This document shows positions 22,371-34,049 of a stretch of DNA of 64,000 bases, in pieces; within the stretch, counting starts at the first letter, position 1; every line of letters begins with the position of its first letter. The DNA is from Cryptomeria japonica. Taxonomy: Eukaryota > Streptophyta > Pinopsida > Cupressales > Cupressaceae. The stretch covers positions 230,414,803 through 230,478,802 of the forward strand of contig NC_081415.1 in assembly GCF_030272615.1 (NCBI RefSeq), given 5' to 3'. Below the pieces are notes generated by a model. That model was not told the origin of the DNA and did no database searches. It saw nothing but the letters and a program-made list of their open reading frames with translations. Both the position numbers and the translations under genes were made by a program.

Positions 22371-22385
22371 GTGGCTCTGATACCA
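22371..22385 (-). other. Primer binding site of element G
   Basis: On the minus strand TGGTATCAGAGCCAC lies three bases inside the 5' LTR. It matches the 3' end complement of plant initiator tRNA-Met, the usual primer of plant LTR retrotransposons. Confidence 0.88.
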
Positions 22386-22388
22386 ATC

Positions 22389-23985
22389 TAATGTAGAGAG
22401 ATTGCTCACTCCTTCAAGGTTTGCCTATTCTTGATGTCTCTCTAGGTTATCTCATGAGCCTTCCCATGGTTCCCACTAACCTAACCTTCCAAAGGTTGTA
22501 GGGCTCACCTTTACTAACCTTCCCAAGGTCCTATGACTAAGGTGATCACCCCTAAACTTGTGAGTGTCCAACAACCCTCAATTGAGACTCTCCAACCCAA
22601 CACCTTCTCACACCTTCCCCATGAGCCAACCCCCTCTACCTTAGAATCTTCATACACTCATTCCCAACTCACCTAGGGTTGATTTTATTTTGATTTCCAC
22701 CCCTATCCCTTCAACTAGGTCTGTGGAGATTACCGGTTTCAATCTTAAGGACCAATTTGCTCTTTTAGGCCTACTAGGAGACCTAGTCCAATCAGCCCTA
22801 CCGGTAAGGTATTTTGCATTTATCTGTCAAATGTCCTGCACAACGGTATGAAATATTTATCTTTTTGGATACCATTTTGGAAGCTTCATACTATATCTCA
22901 GAATTGGTCATGGGTTTGCTCTCTAACCCACCTAACCCTTTTTAGGCCTACTTTCCACCTTTTAAGCCTACAAACTAGGGTTTTTCTCAAATATCCTCAC
23001 CAATCCGAATGACCAAGAAATATAATGATTGTCTCATGTCTGTACACCCATGATGATGTCTAATAAAACCTAGTATCAATTCCTTTCTTCGAATTTACCC
23101 ATCTAGGGCCAGCTGTCTGTGTTCCGTATTGCTTTCCAACTCAACATGCCAAGCCTAGGGTATGGTGGCAAAACTAGAGATCAGCCTTCCTTGCCTTAAA
23201 AACAAAATGAAAACATAATTTACAAATCCTCCTAGCATTCCACAAGGTTTCAATATGTGGTTCCACCATGGAATGCTAGGTTTGAGCCATGAAGTCTTCA
23301 AAACCCTTGTTTCAAGGTCTTTAGGACCCACCTGCAACAAAAATGCCAAAACTTGCAAACAAGAACACTTAAAAATATCAAATCATCATGAAATGGAATT
23401 TAAGTCGTTGTTTTATCAATCCATGTCTTGATCTGGGCTTGGAAGTCCGTACAGACCGTACAATACCAAGGAAAAACAATGCAAATCAATGAAAACACAA
23501 AAATTGAAGGCTAAATCTTGCTCTCCTTATTCCAATTCTTCAACCAACCTTCTCATCGGTTATCCCAAGCCTTATAAAATCCTTGGGTTGGTTACACATG
23601 TCTTTTAACTGAAAAATACAACCAACTAGCCATTGATGTTTGGAAAATGCAAAAGTTGCAAAGTTTTTTACAACTTTTACATAATGGAGCAATTTTTGCC
23701 CAAATCAAACCTAGATCACTTCTAAAGGTCCAAATGACCTTAAAAACCATTAAACAACGTCAAAAAACCTATTCTAACATAAAACCAACTTATTCTACCA
23801 ATTACTCTACCCGGCACCCCTTAAGAGCCCATAGGCCAACATTGACCAATCAGTGACTCCTAGGGTCCTTACAAACATCTGAGTACTTGTTCACTAACAT
23901 ATTGACCTTATCACAAACCAAAATCCACATGATACCTAACTCCTAGAACCTACACAACAAAATTTGTTCAAGTGCTCATGCACCA
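22389..23985 (-). repeat. 5' LTR of element G
   Basis: This copy starts TAATGTAGAG on the plus strand, where the partner has TGATGTAGAG, so its terminal dinucleotide has mutated. It ends CACCA followed by CTAGT. It is about 20 bases shorter than the 3' copy, with scattered substitutions. Confidence 0.92.
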
Positions 23986-24930
23986 CTAGTCCTTCAACTA
24001 TCAGATGTGGACAAACAAGAAACTTTCAAAATTAGAGTGTCACTCAGAATCTATTCCCAGAAGCTCATTAGAAATTTGTGAGACCGTGTGGCATTGGGTG
24101 ACCTAATCCTCCACTTTTCACACTTGCAAAAGCTAGATTTGACCATCATCAAATAATTTATCAAAATCTTTGTTTGTACCTCCTAAATCTATCACCTGTA
24201 CACAAAAAGAAGGAAAATGGTGTTGTCGATAGGGTTTTGCTAGGTCAAACCCCAAATTTAGAATTAACCCTTGAATTGAAATTGAACTTGAAATGGAATT
24301 TGACTAAATTGGAAAGATTGCCTTTTGAGGGCAAGAATAAATCTGAATTAAAATGCTTGAATTGGAACTTGATACCTTGATTAATCTTGCTTTGAAATAT
24401 TTGCATTGATAATGTCATGTAGAATGTCTTCATAATATCTTGATCATGAATTCTTGAAATCTAAATTTGGCCTCTCCTTCACTTCCTTGATGATGCTTGA
24501 TTTCTTGCTCAATTTAGTTTTAGAATTTATCTTGTGGAATTGTAATTGAGAAATCATGTCTATCAAAATGAGGGGATTAAGCCTACTTTTATAGTTCTAA
24601 CCGCACCAAACATTTTTTAAATTTCAAAGTAAGCTGACAAGGAGAATGTTTTCCTGCCTCCAAAATATGACCATTGCGAGGTACAAATTTGGGCTTGTTT
24701 TTCAGGGGACCATGGAACCCTAGGAGTCTTGGTCCTAGTACCAGGGCATCCTATTCCTACCAATCAGAACTGAAATTTGGATAGTGTCCCACAAAGGTAT
24801 CGAAGATGCAAATTTGGGTTGGTGTGAGAAGAATCAAAGCGGAGTCAGGGCACAAAAGGATGGAACATAGAAGTGGGGCCAAGGTGAGGATGAAATTGTA
24901 TAGGGATACAATTTACGATGCTACAATAGG

Positions 24931-26318
24931 TAATACACATAACTTTATTGATAAAAGATTGGCTCATGAGCTTAATTATTTTGTGTATCTAATTTCTAAC
25001 TTCCAAGTCATGATAGTTGATGGAAAACAACTTGTTTGTGGTGATAAGTGATATCATATAAACTTTCAATGGGAGATTACCATCTAGATTTAGAAATGTT
25101 TGCTATTCCAATAGGAGTTGATGTAGTTTTTGGACTACAATGGCTTCTACAGTTGGGAACAATGTCCTTCAACTTTCAAGAATGGTATGACTTTCAACTT
25201 TAATGGACAAAATTATAAACTTATAGGAGCAAAACCACTACCAAGTCAAATAAATAGCTCCCATAGGATGGAAAAATTACTTAAGAATGGTTGTTCTAGT
25301 CTAGTGGCATAACTAAACTTTGTACAAGCAAAAGATGTGAAAACTCAACATCCACTAGAACTTCAAAAGATCACATGAAATCACTAACAAATTTTTCAAG
25401 AACCCAAAGGCCTACCCCAATTAGAGACAATGACCGTGTCATTGAATTAATACCTAGAAGAATTCCTCCTAACATTAGACCTTAACATTATCCTTATATA
25501 CAAAAGGTTTAAATTGAAAAATTAGTCAAGGAAATGTTGGATTTAAGAATTATTCATCTTAGTAAAAGCTCATATTCATCTCTAGTGGTTATAGTTAGAA
25601 AGAAGGATGAAACATGGATAATGTGCCCTAATTATAGGAAACTCAATAAGCTCACTCTTAGGGATAATTTTCATATTCCTATTATTGATGAATCATTAGA
25701 AAAATTAGTCAAGGAAGTGTTGGATTTAGGAATTATTCATCTTAGTAAAAGCTCATATTCATCTCTAGTGGTTATAGTTAAAAAGAAGGATGAAACATGG
25801 ATAATGTACCCTAATTATAGGAAACTCAATAAGCTCACTCTTAGGGATAATTTTCATACTCCTGTTATTGATGAATCATTAGATGAACTAAATAGTGCAA
25901 TTTCCTTTACTAAGATTTATATTTTGGCTATCATCAAATTTGTATAAAGGAAGAGGATATACATAAATTTGTCTTTAAAATAGAATGACATTATGAATTC
26001 TTAGTAATGTCCTTTGTTCTAACTAATGCCCCATCAAATTTTCAAAGTCTCATGAACTCAATGTTCAACCCATTTTTTCACAAATTTGTGTTGGTATTCT
26101 TTGATTATATCCTTATCTATAGTAATTCATGGGAAGAACAATTGCAACATGTAGAAAAGATATTACAAGTATTGGAAGATAATCAACTCTATGCCAAGCA
26201 ATCCAAATGTGCCTTTAGGATGAAAGAAGTAGAATACTTGGGACATGTGGTGTCACATGAAGGTATAAAGGTGGACCAAATGAAGATTGTTGTAGTAAAA
26301 GAATGGCCAAAACCTTAA
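24931..26318 (+). pseudogene. H element: protease remainder and reverse transcriptase with an internal duplication
   Basis: The reading resumes with THNFIDKRLAHELNYF, the protease just after the active site, followed by a degraded stretch with several stops. Reverse transcriptase is recognised by LVKEMLD, SSYSSLVVIV, RKLNKLTLRDNF and LGHVVSHEGI. A 183-bp segment (61 codons) starting at 25516 is repeated in frame at 25699, so the finger/palm entry region occurs twice in tandem. The catalytic YxDD box has become FFDY (about 26097-26108), so the last Asp is lost. The 26007 frame runs from LTNAPSNFQSLMN to KEWPKP, the normal end of the RT domain. Confidence 0.8.
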
Positions 26319-27878
26319 AATATAAAAGGTTTAAGAGGGTGTTTGGGTCTAACAATATTTTATAAATATTTATTTTTAATTATGCTTGTATCATAGCACT
26401 CTTAACAATATTATTAAAGAAAGATTCATTGTCATGGTAAGAGCTAGCCAGCCTTCCCTTCGAATAACTAAAAGAAATTGTCACTTCAACACTGATGCTA
26501 GCTATACTCTACTTCTGTAAGAAAGTTATAATAGAATGTGATTCTTTTGAACATGAAATTGGGGCAGGACTAATGCAAGAAGGGCATCCTAGCATTGAGA
26601 GCTAACAACTCAAAGGAAAAAAATTACTAAGGCCCACATAAGAAAAGGAAATATTAGCCATTATTCATGCAATTAAAAAATAGCATCAATATTTTCATTT
26701 CAAAGTCAAGCCAGATCATGAAAGAAAAATATTTTTTGAAACAACAACTATCCTCACTAGATCAATAAAAATAGGTTACCAAGATGCTATAGGGTATGAC
26801 TTTGAAATAATTTATAAAATGGGTAAAGAAAATATGGTAGTTGATTCCCTTTTCTGATAAAAAGTAGAAGCACATATTTGTGCCATTTACTTTTTAAAAC
26901 CTAAATGGTTAGAAGTTGCACAATAAGACTGGCAACATGATTCTTAGATACGTAATCTCATTCTAAAACTTCAACATGACCCATCTTCTTCTGATGGGTA
27001 TATTTGGAAAGAAGATTTATGATGGTACAAATATAGATTATTTTTATGTAAAAATTATCAATTTAAATAAGACATACTATCTCATATGCATGATTCGCCA
27101 ATATGAGGACATTTAGGGTTTTTAAAGACCTATCATCGTATAAAGAAATATTTCTTATAGAAAGATCTAAAAGCATAACTCAAGAAATTTGTTGTTGAAT
27201 GCTTAACATTCCAAATAAATAAAGGTGAAACAAGAAAGGCTCTAGGCCTCTTATGACCAATATGCATTCCAACACAATGTTGGAAATATCAATGGACTCT
27301 ATTACGGAGTTATCGAAGTCTAATAATGATTTTTTTGGAATCTCTCATTCATTTCATGCTAGTACAATGGCTAAACTATTCATAAAAAATATACAATAAT
27401 TTCATAGAATTCTCAAAATCGTAGTGCATGATCATGACCCTATCTTCACTAGCATATTTTGACCAAACTTATTTACAACATGTGGTACAAAACTAGCACA
27501 CGGTTCCTCCTATCATCCACAATTAGATGGCCAAACAGAAATTGTGAATAAATATTTAGAATAATATTTACATTATTTTGCCTCTTATAAACAAACACAA
27601 TAGTTCAATGGCTACCACTAATAGCGTGGTGGTACAACACAACATTTCACACATCCACTAAAATGATTCTATTTGAGGCACTTTATGGATACCCCCCACC
27701 ATCTGCTACTTATTTACAATCTCATCCTAGAGATCATGTAGTAGAGAATCATATTCAACACCAACAAGAAATACTACAAATCCTTAAGGATAATTTAGTT
27801 ATGGCTCAAAATAGAATGAAACAAGAAGTTTATCAACATCATAGTGAGTAATTTTGAAGAGGGAGATCAGGTATTTCT
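26319..27878 (+). pseudogene. H element: RNase H and integrase remnants
   Basis: Fragments in shifting frames follow RT: the RNase H region with many stops (about 26380-26880), then integrase with LSHMHDSP and GHLGFLKTYHRI zinc-finger remnants near 27070-27140. A conserved tail lies at 27663-27851 (FEALYGYPPP, with KQEVYQHHSE further on), followed by FEEGDQVF, where element B is inserted at 27879. No complete catalytic triad can be read through the stops. Identity rests on order and on these short matches to chromovirus Pol. Confidence 0.65.
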
Positions 27879-28996
27879 TGTTGGCAAGAGACACTGTTTC
27901 GGTGAAGATTTGTGCATGAGAAATGATTAGGAGTTGTCATTGATGACAACTCAGTTCAAAAATCATATCCGGTGCATGAAGATTTGATTTACTGAAAGTC
28001 ATATTGAGGCATAAGTCTGGACGGTGGAATACAGTAACCGATAGAGCATGAGTACAGTGTGTAGATCTTGATTTTGGTTGTGTACTTTTGATTGTTGTGA
28101 TAAAGGTAGATGATTTGTGGTTCAAGGTAGATTATTCTTTAATCCTGATATTCGATGTTGATTCATGAGCAAGATTGAAGGTCTGGTATCCAATAATTCA
28201 GGTAGAACATATATATTTTGATGTAACATGCGGTGCGGAAATCTTTGGGTTGAATTCAATGATTTGTTTTGTGTTCAAGAAGATTGGGTCGATATATTTG
28301 AAGCTTGTTATCATTATATTTGGGTCTGCATATGGACTTGTTGGTGCACGTTTCATGTTGTGTGTTATGCAGTTTTTGGAAGCCTACATAGGAACTGATC
28401 TATTTTGGCAGTGCGGATATATAAGACCGATTTGGTTGAGCATTTTGGATGATGATATGAGTGTGAGAAGTCTATATAAGTGAATGTGTGAATTTTGGTG
28501 AATGTGATTGAAGGTTTTGGTGCTCCAATATATGATAGTGCAGCAGAACATAGCAGACAAGAACCATTGCAAAAGTTAAATTGAACCTAACCAGAACTAT
28601 TATTTGGCATATGTAGATGCTATTCTTTGGTTTGTTCATTGTTTTAATCAATTTTAATCTCCTGTAAGGCAGTGAGCTTTCCTCCGGGTTGTAGCCCACT
28701 TGTATTTGAGCAGTGAACTCTACGTAGTGTGCCTGAATGCAAGTACATTCCCCTTTTGTAATATTATCATACTCCTTATCAAAGTATAATAATATTGTGG
28801 GTTCAAATCCCGTCGTGGTTTTTCCCTTTGTAGGTTTCCACGTAAAAATTCTGGTGTTATGGTATTGTGGTTGATTGGTTTATGTTTTTGCACTTTACTT
28901 TCATTCTTATGCATCCAATGGTTAAAGAATCGGTTTAATAACTTTGTAAATTGCAGAACACTAATTCACCCCCCTCAGTGTTCATTGATTCCAACA
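27879..28996 (+). repeat. 5' LTR of element B
   Basis: Begins TGTTGGCAAGAG, ends GATTCCAACA. It carries the short tract CACCCCCCTCAGTG before the end and a GGGTTCAAATCCC stretch near 28799. Confidence 0.93.
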
Positions 28997-28998
28997 AT

Positions 28999-29010
28999 TG
29001 GTATCAGAGC
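28999..29010 (+). other. Primer binding site of element B
   Basis: TGGTATCAGAGC, two bases inside the 5' LTR; initiator tRNA-Met type, same position as in element A. Confidence 0.9.
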
Positions 29011-29064
29011 TTAGTTCCTCAGAAGAAGCCTAACAGCTTGAGGAAGATATGGAAGATTGAATCA

Positions 29065-30215
29065 ATGGACTCCAATTTGCAAAAGCAACTTACTATGGTG
29101 CTTGAAGATCTTGATACAACTATGAAAGAGAAAAGTAGCCTAAAGAGAAGCTTGGAAGCAGCTGAAAATTTCATTTAATCTTTGAAAGAAAAAGTGAATA
29201 CATCTAGAGAGAAGAGAAAGGAACTGATGGATAAACTTAAGGAGAAAGAATATCAAATCATTAACAATAAAGTCCTACAAGACAAGACAGATGAATGTGA
29301 GAAGCTTGCTAGAGAAAATGCAGCCTTGAAGAATGAGATGCAATCCATTGTGATGAAGCTAACAAAGGAGATTGAAGACAAGAAGAAGAATGAGGAAAAT
29401 CTGACTCGATCATTAAAGGATAGATCTGATGAATGTTGCAGGTTGAACTATGAGAATGATCAGTTGAAACTTGAATTGATGCAATCCAAGAATGATGGGC
29501 AAGAACTTGAAAGGCAGATCATAATCTTGAGAAATGAGCTTTCCACTGCTAATGAGTATAAATAAAAATTCAAAGCTATCTTATCCCGGTTAGATGAGAT
29601 GCTGGAAAGTCAGAGAAGTGGAAAAGACATGAAAGGACTTGGATATGAGAAAGGAGAATCCTTCAATTCTGGACAAAGAAATCATCAGAAGGACAAGAGA
29701 CCTCCGATAAGACATCCTACTACTTTTAAATCCAATGGTAACTATTTTGTTTGCAATAAATTTGGTCATATGGCAAAACAATGCTGAAATAGGATGATGA
29801 ATAATGGTCCTACCTTTACCAGTCAATGTTTCAAATGCAACAATTTTGGTCATAAGTCAAACATGTGTAGAGCAGTGATGAAAAATCTTCAAAATAAGAG
29901 ATGATATGCTTGTGGAATGTTTGGACACATTTCTAACCAATCTAGGGTGAGACCTAATCAGATGAATTTTAGGCCTATGCAAGGAAATGTTGTTTTCTAT
30001 GCTGCAACAAATCCGGTCACATGGCATAATATTGTAGAAGCAAGAATGTGAATAAGAATGCTCTAGTAGACAAGAACAGATCGGATGAAAAGGGAAAAGT
30101 GAAGGCTGAAGAAGCCAAAGAGAACCATAAGAAGATGTGGATTAAGAAGGAAGATTCAAATGTTCAGAATGGCTTTACACCTGATTCTGGTGTTGGAACC
30201 TCATCCGGTAATTAA
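29065..30215 (+). pseudogene. Element B: decayed coiled-coil Gag with zinc knuckles
   Basis: The frame starts MDSNLQKQLTMVLEDLD at 29065 and keeps one register through stops at about 29176, 29563 and 29785. The charged coiled coil (EKKRSLEAAE-like, EKLARENAALKNEMQS, KEIEDKKKNEENLTRSL) closely parallels element A. Knuckle remnants are YFVCNKFGHMAKQC (first Cys lost), CFKCNNFGHKSNMC (intact), YACGMFGHISNQS (damaged at both ends) and a frameshifted CNKSGHMA. It ends in TAA after GVGTSSGN. The same four-knuckle plan as A shows that the architecture is ancestral to the two families. Confidence 0.8.
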
Positions 30216-30631
30216 GGCCCAAAGCCTTAGAGGGAAACTTTTCATGCATATTCTTAAAAGACCCTTTCGTAGACTTGTAACCAGTTGAGGATGGTTGTAG
30301 ATGATTGATATTAGTTGTGCAGTTGATATCCGCAAGATTACATGCCTATTTGAGAGTCCAATGATGAATTATTGAAGAAACAAGGTATCTAGAAAGCCTT
30401 TAGGGTTGTGCATTTATTACAACTTAAAGTTAGGTTTTCGGTGGATAAAAAGGGCATTCTATCATTCATTCTTCACATTGTGAATGAAGAGAAAGAGAAA
30501 GAGAGCAAGGTGAACGAGATTGAGTAGTGAAAAAAAAGCTTGAAGCGATCCGACAGTGATTCCTATCATTTGGTTGAATTTGAAAAGGTATTTATCTGTG
30601 TTCAAGCCATTTTTCATACCCTACTTTCTAA

Positions 30632-32164
30632 ATGGCATCACAATTTGGTATAGAAACTCTATTGGTAGTTGAGATCACTGAAAGGGCTAGGCTAGTATTT
30701 AAGAAACATCCATTCAAATCAGTCGAAGATGATCCAGAAGGAGCATTTTCTTCTGTGTTGTATGGCGTGTTGCATAATGAAGATATTAGGGCACACATTC
30801 ACTATAACATCTAAGAGCTTGGGAATGCATACGTGCTATCATTATACACCAAGCATATGATGGATGGAATAGGGAATCTAAAGCTCAAATTTAAATCATT
30901 GCAAGACAAGTGTTTCATCCAGTTTATTCATTTTTCGGTGTTTGATGAACCTGAATGGGTCAGGTATGTCTTGAGTTGAATCCATGATGAGTTTATATGG
31001 CTAGATAGACATCACAAGATCACAAAGAAGGTCATTCAAGTGGTAACCTATTTGAATGCAACTGGTGATATCCCCGGTCTAAGAAATGTCAAAAACACAA
31101 CAGTGAAAGAGGTTATCGAATCCCAGCATGATAGTCGGTTGATGACAATGTGATATGATTGAACATGATGTGAGATTTTCCTCAATGGTGACAAGATATA
31201 AGGTATACCAGTCCAGCAGACATAATTTAGTATCCAGTACTGCAATATTTTCACCCTATCAGATGCTCAAGGAAGACAATAAATATGATATGTGTGGAGT
31301 GCTTCTTAGCAAGCTAATGAGCAACCCGAAGAAGATCAAACAAGATAAGAAACATGTTTTCAAGTTTGGTTCTCTGATTGTTTGTCTGGCACTTTATTTT
31401 TTGAATGAAATCCCCAGTATTGGAAAAGTAGAATGGGCTTATTGTAAATTGGTGGCAGTCCAAATTAAAGAAGGTTTGTAGGGATTGGGTGATACAGTAG
31501 ATCAGAAATCTGCTTTGTGGGGCTATTTCAAATCATTTCAGGCAATGATGCAAAGTAGAGAGAGGATCCCAAAAGACATTGTTGAGAAATATGAAGATAC
31601 CATATGCTTTATGGTAGGCAAAGATCAATACCACATGGAGGTAGCAAAACCTAGAACTGTTTGGATCACGCCCATGGGGTATGAGGTGGATGGAAACACT
31701 CTTGATGCATATGCTTAACACCTGTTGAGTAAACCAATAGATGAAAAAGAAGAGAGGTTCGGTACTTATAAGGAAAAAGATCTAGACCTAGACAAGAAAT
31801 TCACTGAGCCTGCAAGGAAGAGGAAAGTCGGGAAAGAGGTGAAGAAGATAGCTACCTATGCTAGGGTGGTGAAGAAGCCTCAATCCGGTGGAGCCCAACC
31901 AACCAAGAAGAAAAGGACAAAATTTTGGGCAAAGTGGGAGAAGTAAGAAGCCTTATCACTCCCCGGATAGATTCATTGATCAACAGTATGCAAGATGCAA
32001 TGGATGCTCTAAATAAGAGTGTTCCGATAGATCACAGAGGAGCAGAGATGCATGCCTATCTTTTCAATGGTATGATTAGTATTTTGGAGAGTCTGAAGAA
32101 AGCTTGGGATAACCACTTGTTGAGCCTAAAAACATTTTTTGCGGATATTTTCAATTTTTTGTAA
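30632..32164 (+). pseudogene. Element B: decayed homologue of the element A second ORF
   Basis: ATG at 30632 lies about 415 bp after the Gag stop. The N terminus (VEITERARLVF, then DDPEGAFS, HIHYNI) aligns with A (VEVIKRPRPVFQL, DDTLGAFS, IHCNIEELG). Later blocks correspond too: EFIWLDRHHKITKKVIQVV with EFFWLDAIHKITKEVVKAI, FKFGSLIVCLALYF with FGFGNLLVHLMLHI, and YEDTICF plus PRTVWITPMGYE with YKDEICF plus PRTVWVIEMGYE. A basic segment (KKPQSGG, TKKKRTKFWAKWEK) follows. It is shorter than A at the C terminus, ending near 32164, and has many stops and shifts. Confidence 0.78.
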
Positions 32165-32377
32165 GACACTGTATATATCCTTGTATATAAATTTTGGCGG
32201 TTTCCTATCTTTGGAATTGTTGTCAAAGGGAGAGTGAGCGAGGTGAAAATGGTGCAAATCCTCAGGGGGAGCTTGTTGAGTCATGTTGAGTTTGTTGAGT
32301 GTTGGAGGTTTTTAAAGTTTTGGAGTTTTGCAGCTTTGAGTGTACAGTTCATTTTTCACAATGTTGCCATCAATGCC

Positions 32378-32389
32378 AAAGGGGGAGAT
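32378..32389 (+). other. Polypurine tract of element B
   Basis: AAAGGGGGAGAT touching the 3' LTR, identical to that of element A. Confidence 0.88.
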
Positions 32390-33518
32390 TGTTGGAAAGA
32401 GACATTGTTCTGGTGAATATTTGTACATGATAAATGCTTAGGAGTTGTCATTGATGGCAACTCAGTTTAGAAATCATATCCGGTGCATGAAGATTTGATT
32501 TACCGGGAGTCATATTGAGGCATAAGTCTGGAAGGTGGAATACAGTAACCGATAGAGCATGAGTATAGTGCGTAGATATTGATTTTGGTTGTGTAATTTG
32601 GTTGCAGTGATAAAGGTAGATGATTCATGGTTAGAGGCATATTATTCTTTAATCCTAATATCTGATATTGATTCGTGAGCGAGATTGAAGGTCTGTTATC
32701 CGATAATTTAGGTAGAAGAGTTATTTTGATGTAACGTGTGGTGCAGAATCTTTGGGTTGAATTTGGTGATTTGATTTATGTTCGAGGAGATTGTGATGAC
32801 ATATTTGAATCTTTTTTATCAATCTATTTGGGTCCGCATATGGATTTGTGGACAGATTGAGCTGACTTGTTGGTGCACATTTCATGTTACATGTTATGCG
32901 GTTTTTGAATGTCGACATGGGAATTCATCTATTTTGGCAATACGGATATATAAGATCGATTTTCTTGAGCATTTTGGATGATAATAGGAGTGTGAGAAGT
33001 CTGTATAAGAGAATGTGTGAAGTTTGGTGAATGTGATTGAAGGTTTTGGTGCTCTGGTGTATGACAGTGCAGCAGAACAGTTGCAGATGTTAAATTGAGC
33101 CTAACTGGAACTGTTATTTGGCATATGTAGATGTTATTCTTTAGTTCATTCATTATTGTAATCAATTTTAATCTCATGTAAGGCAATGAGCCTTCCTCCG
33201 GGTTGTAGCTTTCTTGTATTTGAGCAGTGAGCTCTAGGCAGTGTGCCTGAATGCAAGTGCATTCCCCTTTTGTAATATTATCATACTCCCGATCAAAGTA
33301 TAATAATATTGTGGGTTCAAATCCCACCATGGTTTTTCTTTTCCGGGTTTCCACATAAAAATTCTGGTGTTATGGTATTGTGGTTGATTGGTTTATGTTT
33401 CTGTACTTTAATTTCATTCTTATGCATCTGGTGGTTAAAGAATCGGTTTAATAACATTGTAAATTGAAACACTAATTCACCCCCCCCCCCCCCCTCTCAG
33501 TGTTCATTGATTCCAACA
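32390..33518 (+). repeat. 3' LTR of element B
   Basis: Begins TGTTGGAAAGAG, ends GATTCCAACA. Its C-run (33480-33494) is about nine bases longer than in the 5' copy, which accounts for most of the 11-bp length difference. Confidence 0.93.
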
Positions 33519-33523
33519 TTTCT

Positions 33524-33951
33524 TCGATTAGAACCTTATGAACAAATTTCCCTTCAGAAACATAAGAACATGAATCTTGCACTTAATACTTATGGTCCCT
33601 ATAAAGTTCTTTGTTGAATAGGAAGTGCAAATTACAAGTTAGAACTTCCACCAAATTCATCCTATCTTCCATGTCTCATGTATAAAGAAAGTAATAGGTA
33701 ACAATATTCCAATTCAATCAGAATTACTAGAGTTAGATGAAGGAGACAAGTCTATTTTAGAACCTAAGAAGATTACAAAGAAAGTAGTGAAACAAATATG
33801 AAATAGAGCTATCTTTGAGTTCCTAATCAAGTGGAAGAATATGCCAATTGAAGATGCAACATGGGAAGATGAACAATTCATACTAAAACATCCAAAATTG
33901 TTGTGCATTAGTGACAGTTTTTTGAAGGGAAGAGACATTTTAGGTCCCTGA
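33524..33951 (+). pseudogene. H element: integrase C terminus and chromodomain
   Basis: Immediately after the right target duplication of element B, the frame reads LRLEPYEQISLQKHKNMN, the GPY/F-type C-terminal region of integrase (NTYGPYKVL follows). It then shows a chromodomain-like block with FLIKWKNMPIEDATWEDE near 33810-33870, ending at FLKGRDILGP and a stop. The aromatic residues and the ATWE motif place H among chromoviruses. Two stops interrupt it. Confidence 0.75.
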
Positions 33952-33963
33952 TTTTTCAGCTAA

Positions 33964-33993
33964 TGATATGACCCTAATACCATATATTACTAA

Positions 33994-34049
<56 letters not shown>

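Larger units (their letters stand above)
9372..23985 (-). mobile_element. Element G: minus-strand Ty3/gypsy chromovirus with both LTRs
   Basis: Two long direct repeats (9372-10989 and 22389-23985, about 1.6 kb) bound the element, with the duplication CTAGT at 9367-9371 and 23986-23990. On the minus strand the order is 5' LTR, primer site, gag, protease, RT, [element A], RNase H, integrase, chromodomain, 3' LTR. This protease-RT-RNase H-integrase order is Ty3/gypsy, and the chromodomain makes it a chromovirus. Several stops show it is inactive. It is nested in S and is itself split by A. Confidence 0.9.
9009..24925 (-). mobile_element. Element S: minus-strand solo LTR inserted in the H protease
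   Basis: Read on the minus strand the element starts TGTAGCATCG at 24925 and ends CACCAAAACA at 9009. It is flanked by the 5-bp duplication ATAGG (9004-9008 and 24926-24930). Its own sequence is 9009-9371 plus 23991-24925, about 1.3 kb, interrupted by element G. No coding domain is left in it, and TG..CA ends plus a 5-bp duplication make a solo LTR the simplest reading. Removing it restores an in-frame protease in H. Confidence 0.75.
27879..33518 (+). mobile_element. Element B: older relative of element A inserted in the H integrase
   Basis: LTRs of 1118 bp (27879-28996) and 1129 bp (32390-33518) flank a 3.4-kb interior, with the perfect duplication TTTCT outside (27874-27878, 33519-33523). 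Ends (TGTTGG..CCAACA), primer site, polypurine tract AAAGGGGGAGAT and gene order match element A. It has a coiled-coil Gag with knuckles, then a second ORF homologous to that of A, and no pol. LTR sequences differ from those of A, so this is a second family. Stops in both ORFs are far more frequent than in A, so it looks older. Removing it restores an in-frame H integrase. Confidence 0.88.

Noticed and set aside
24174-24433. Overlapping short frames on both strands in element S
   Set aside because: Low-complexity AATTGAAATTGAA-type sequence of the LTR; no coding signal.
28797-28815. tRNA T-arm-like GGGTTCAAATCCC in both LTRs of element B (also near 33312)
   Set aside because: No acceptor stem, anticodon arm or A box nearby; the corresponding place in element A reads GGGTCACAAATCCC, so it is LTR sequence, not a tRNA gene.
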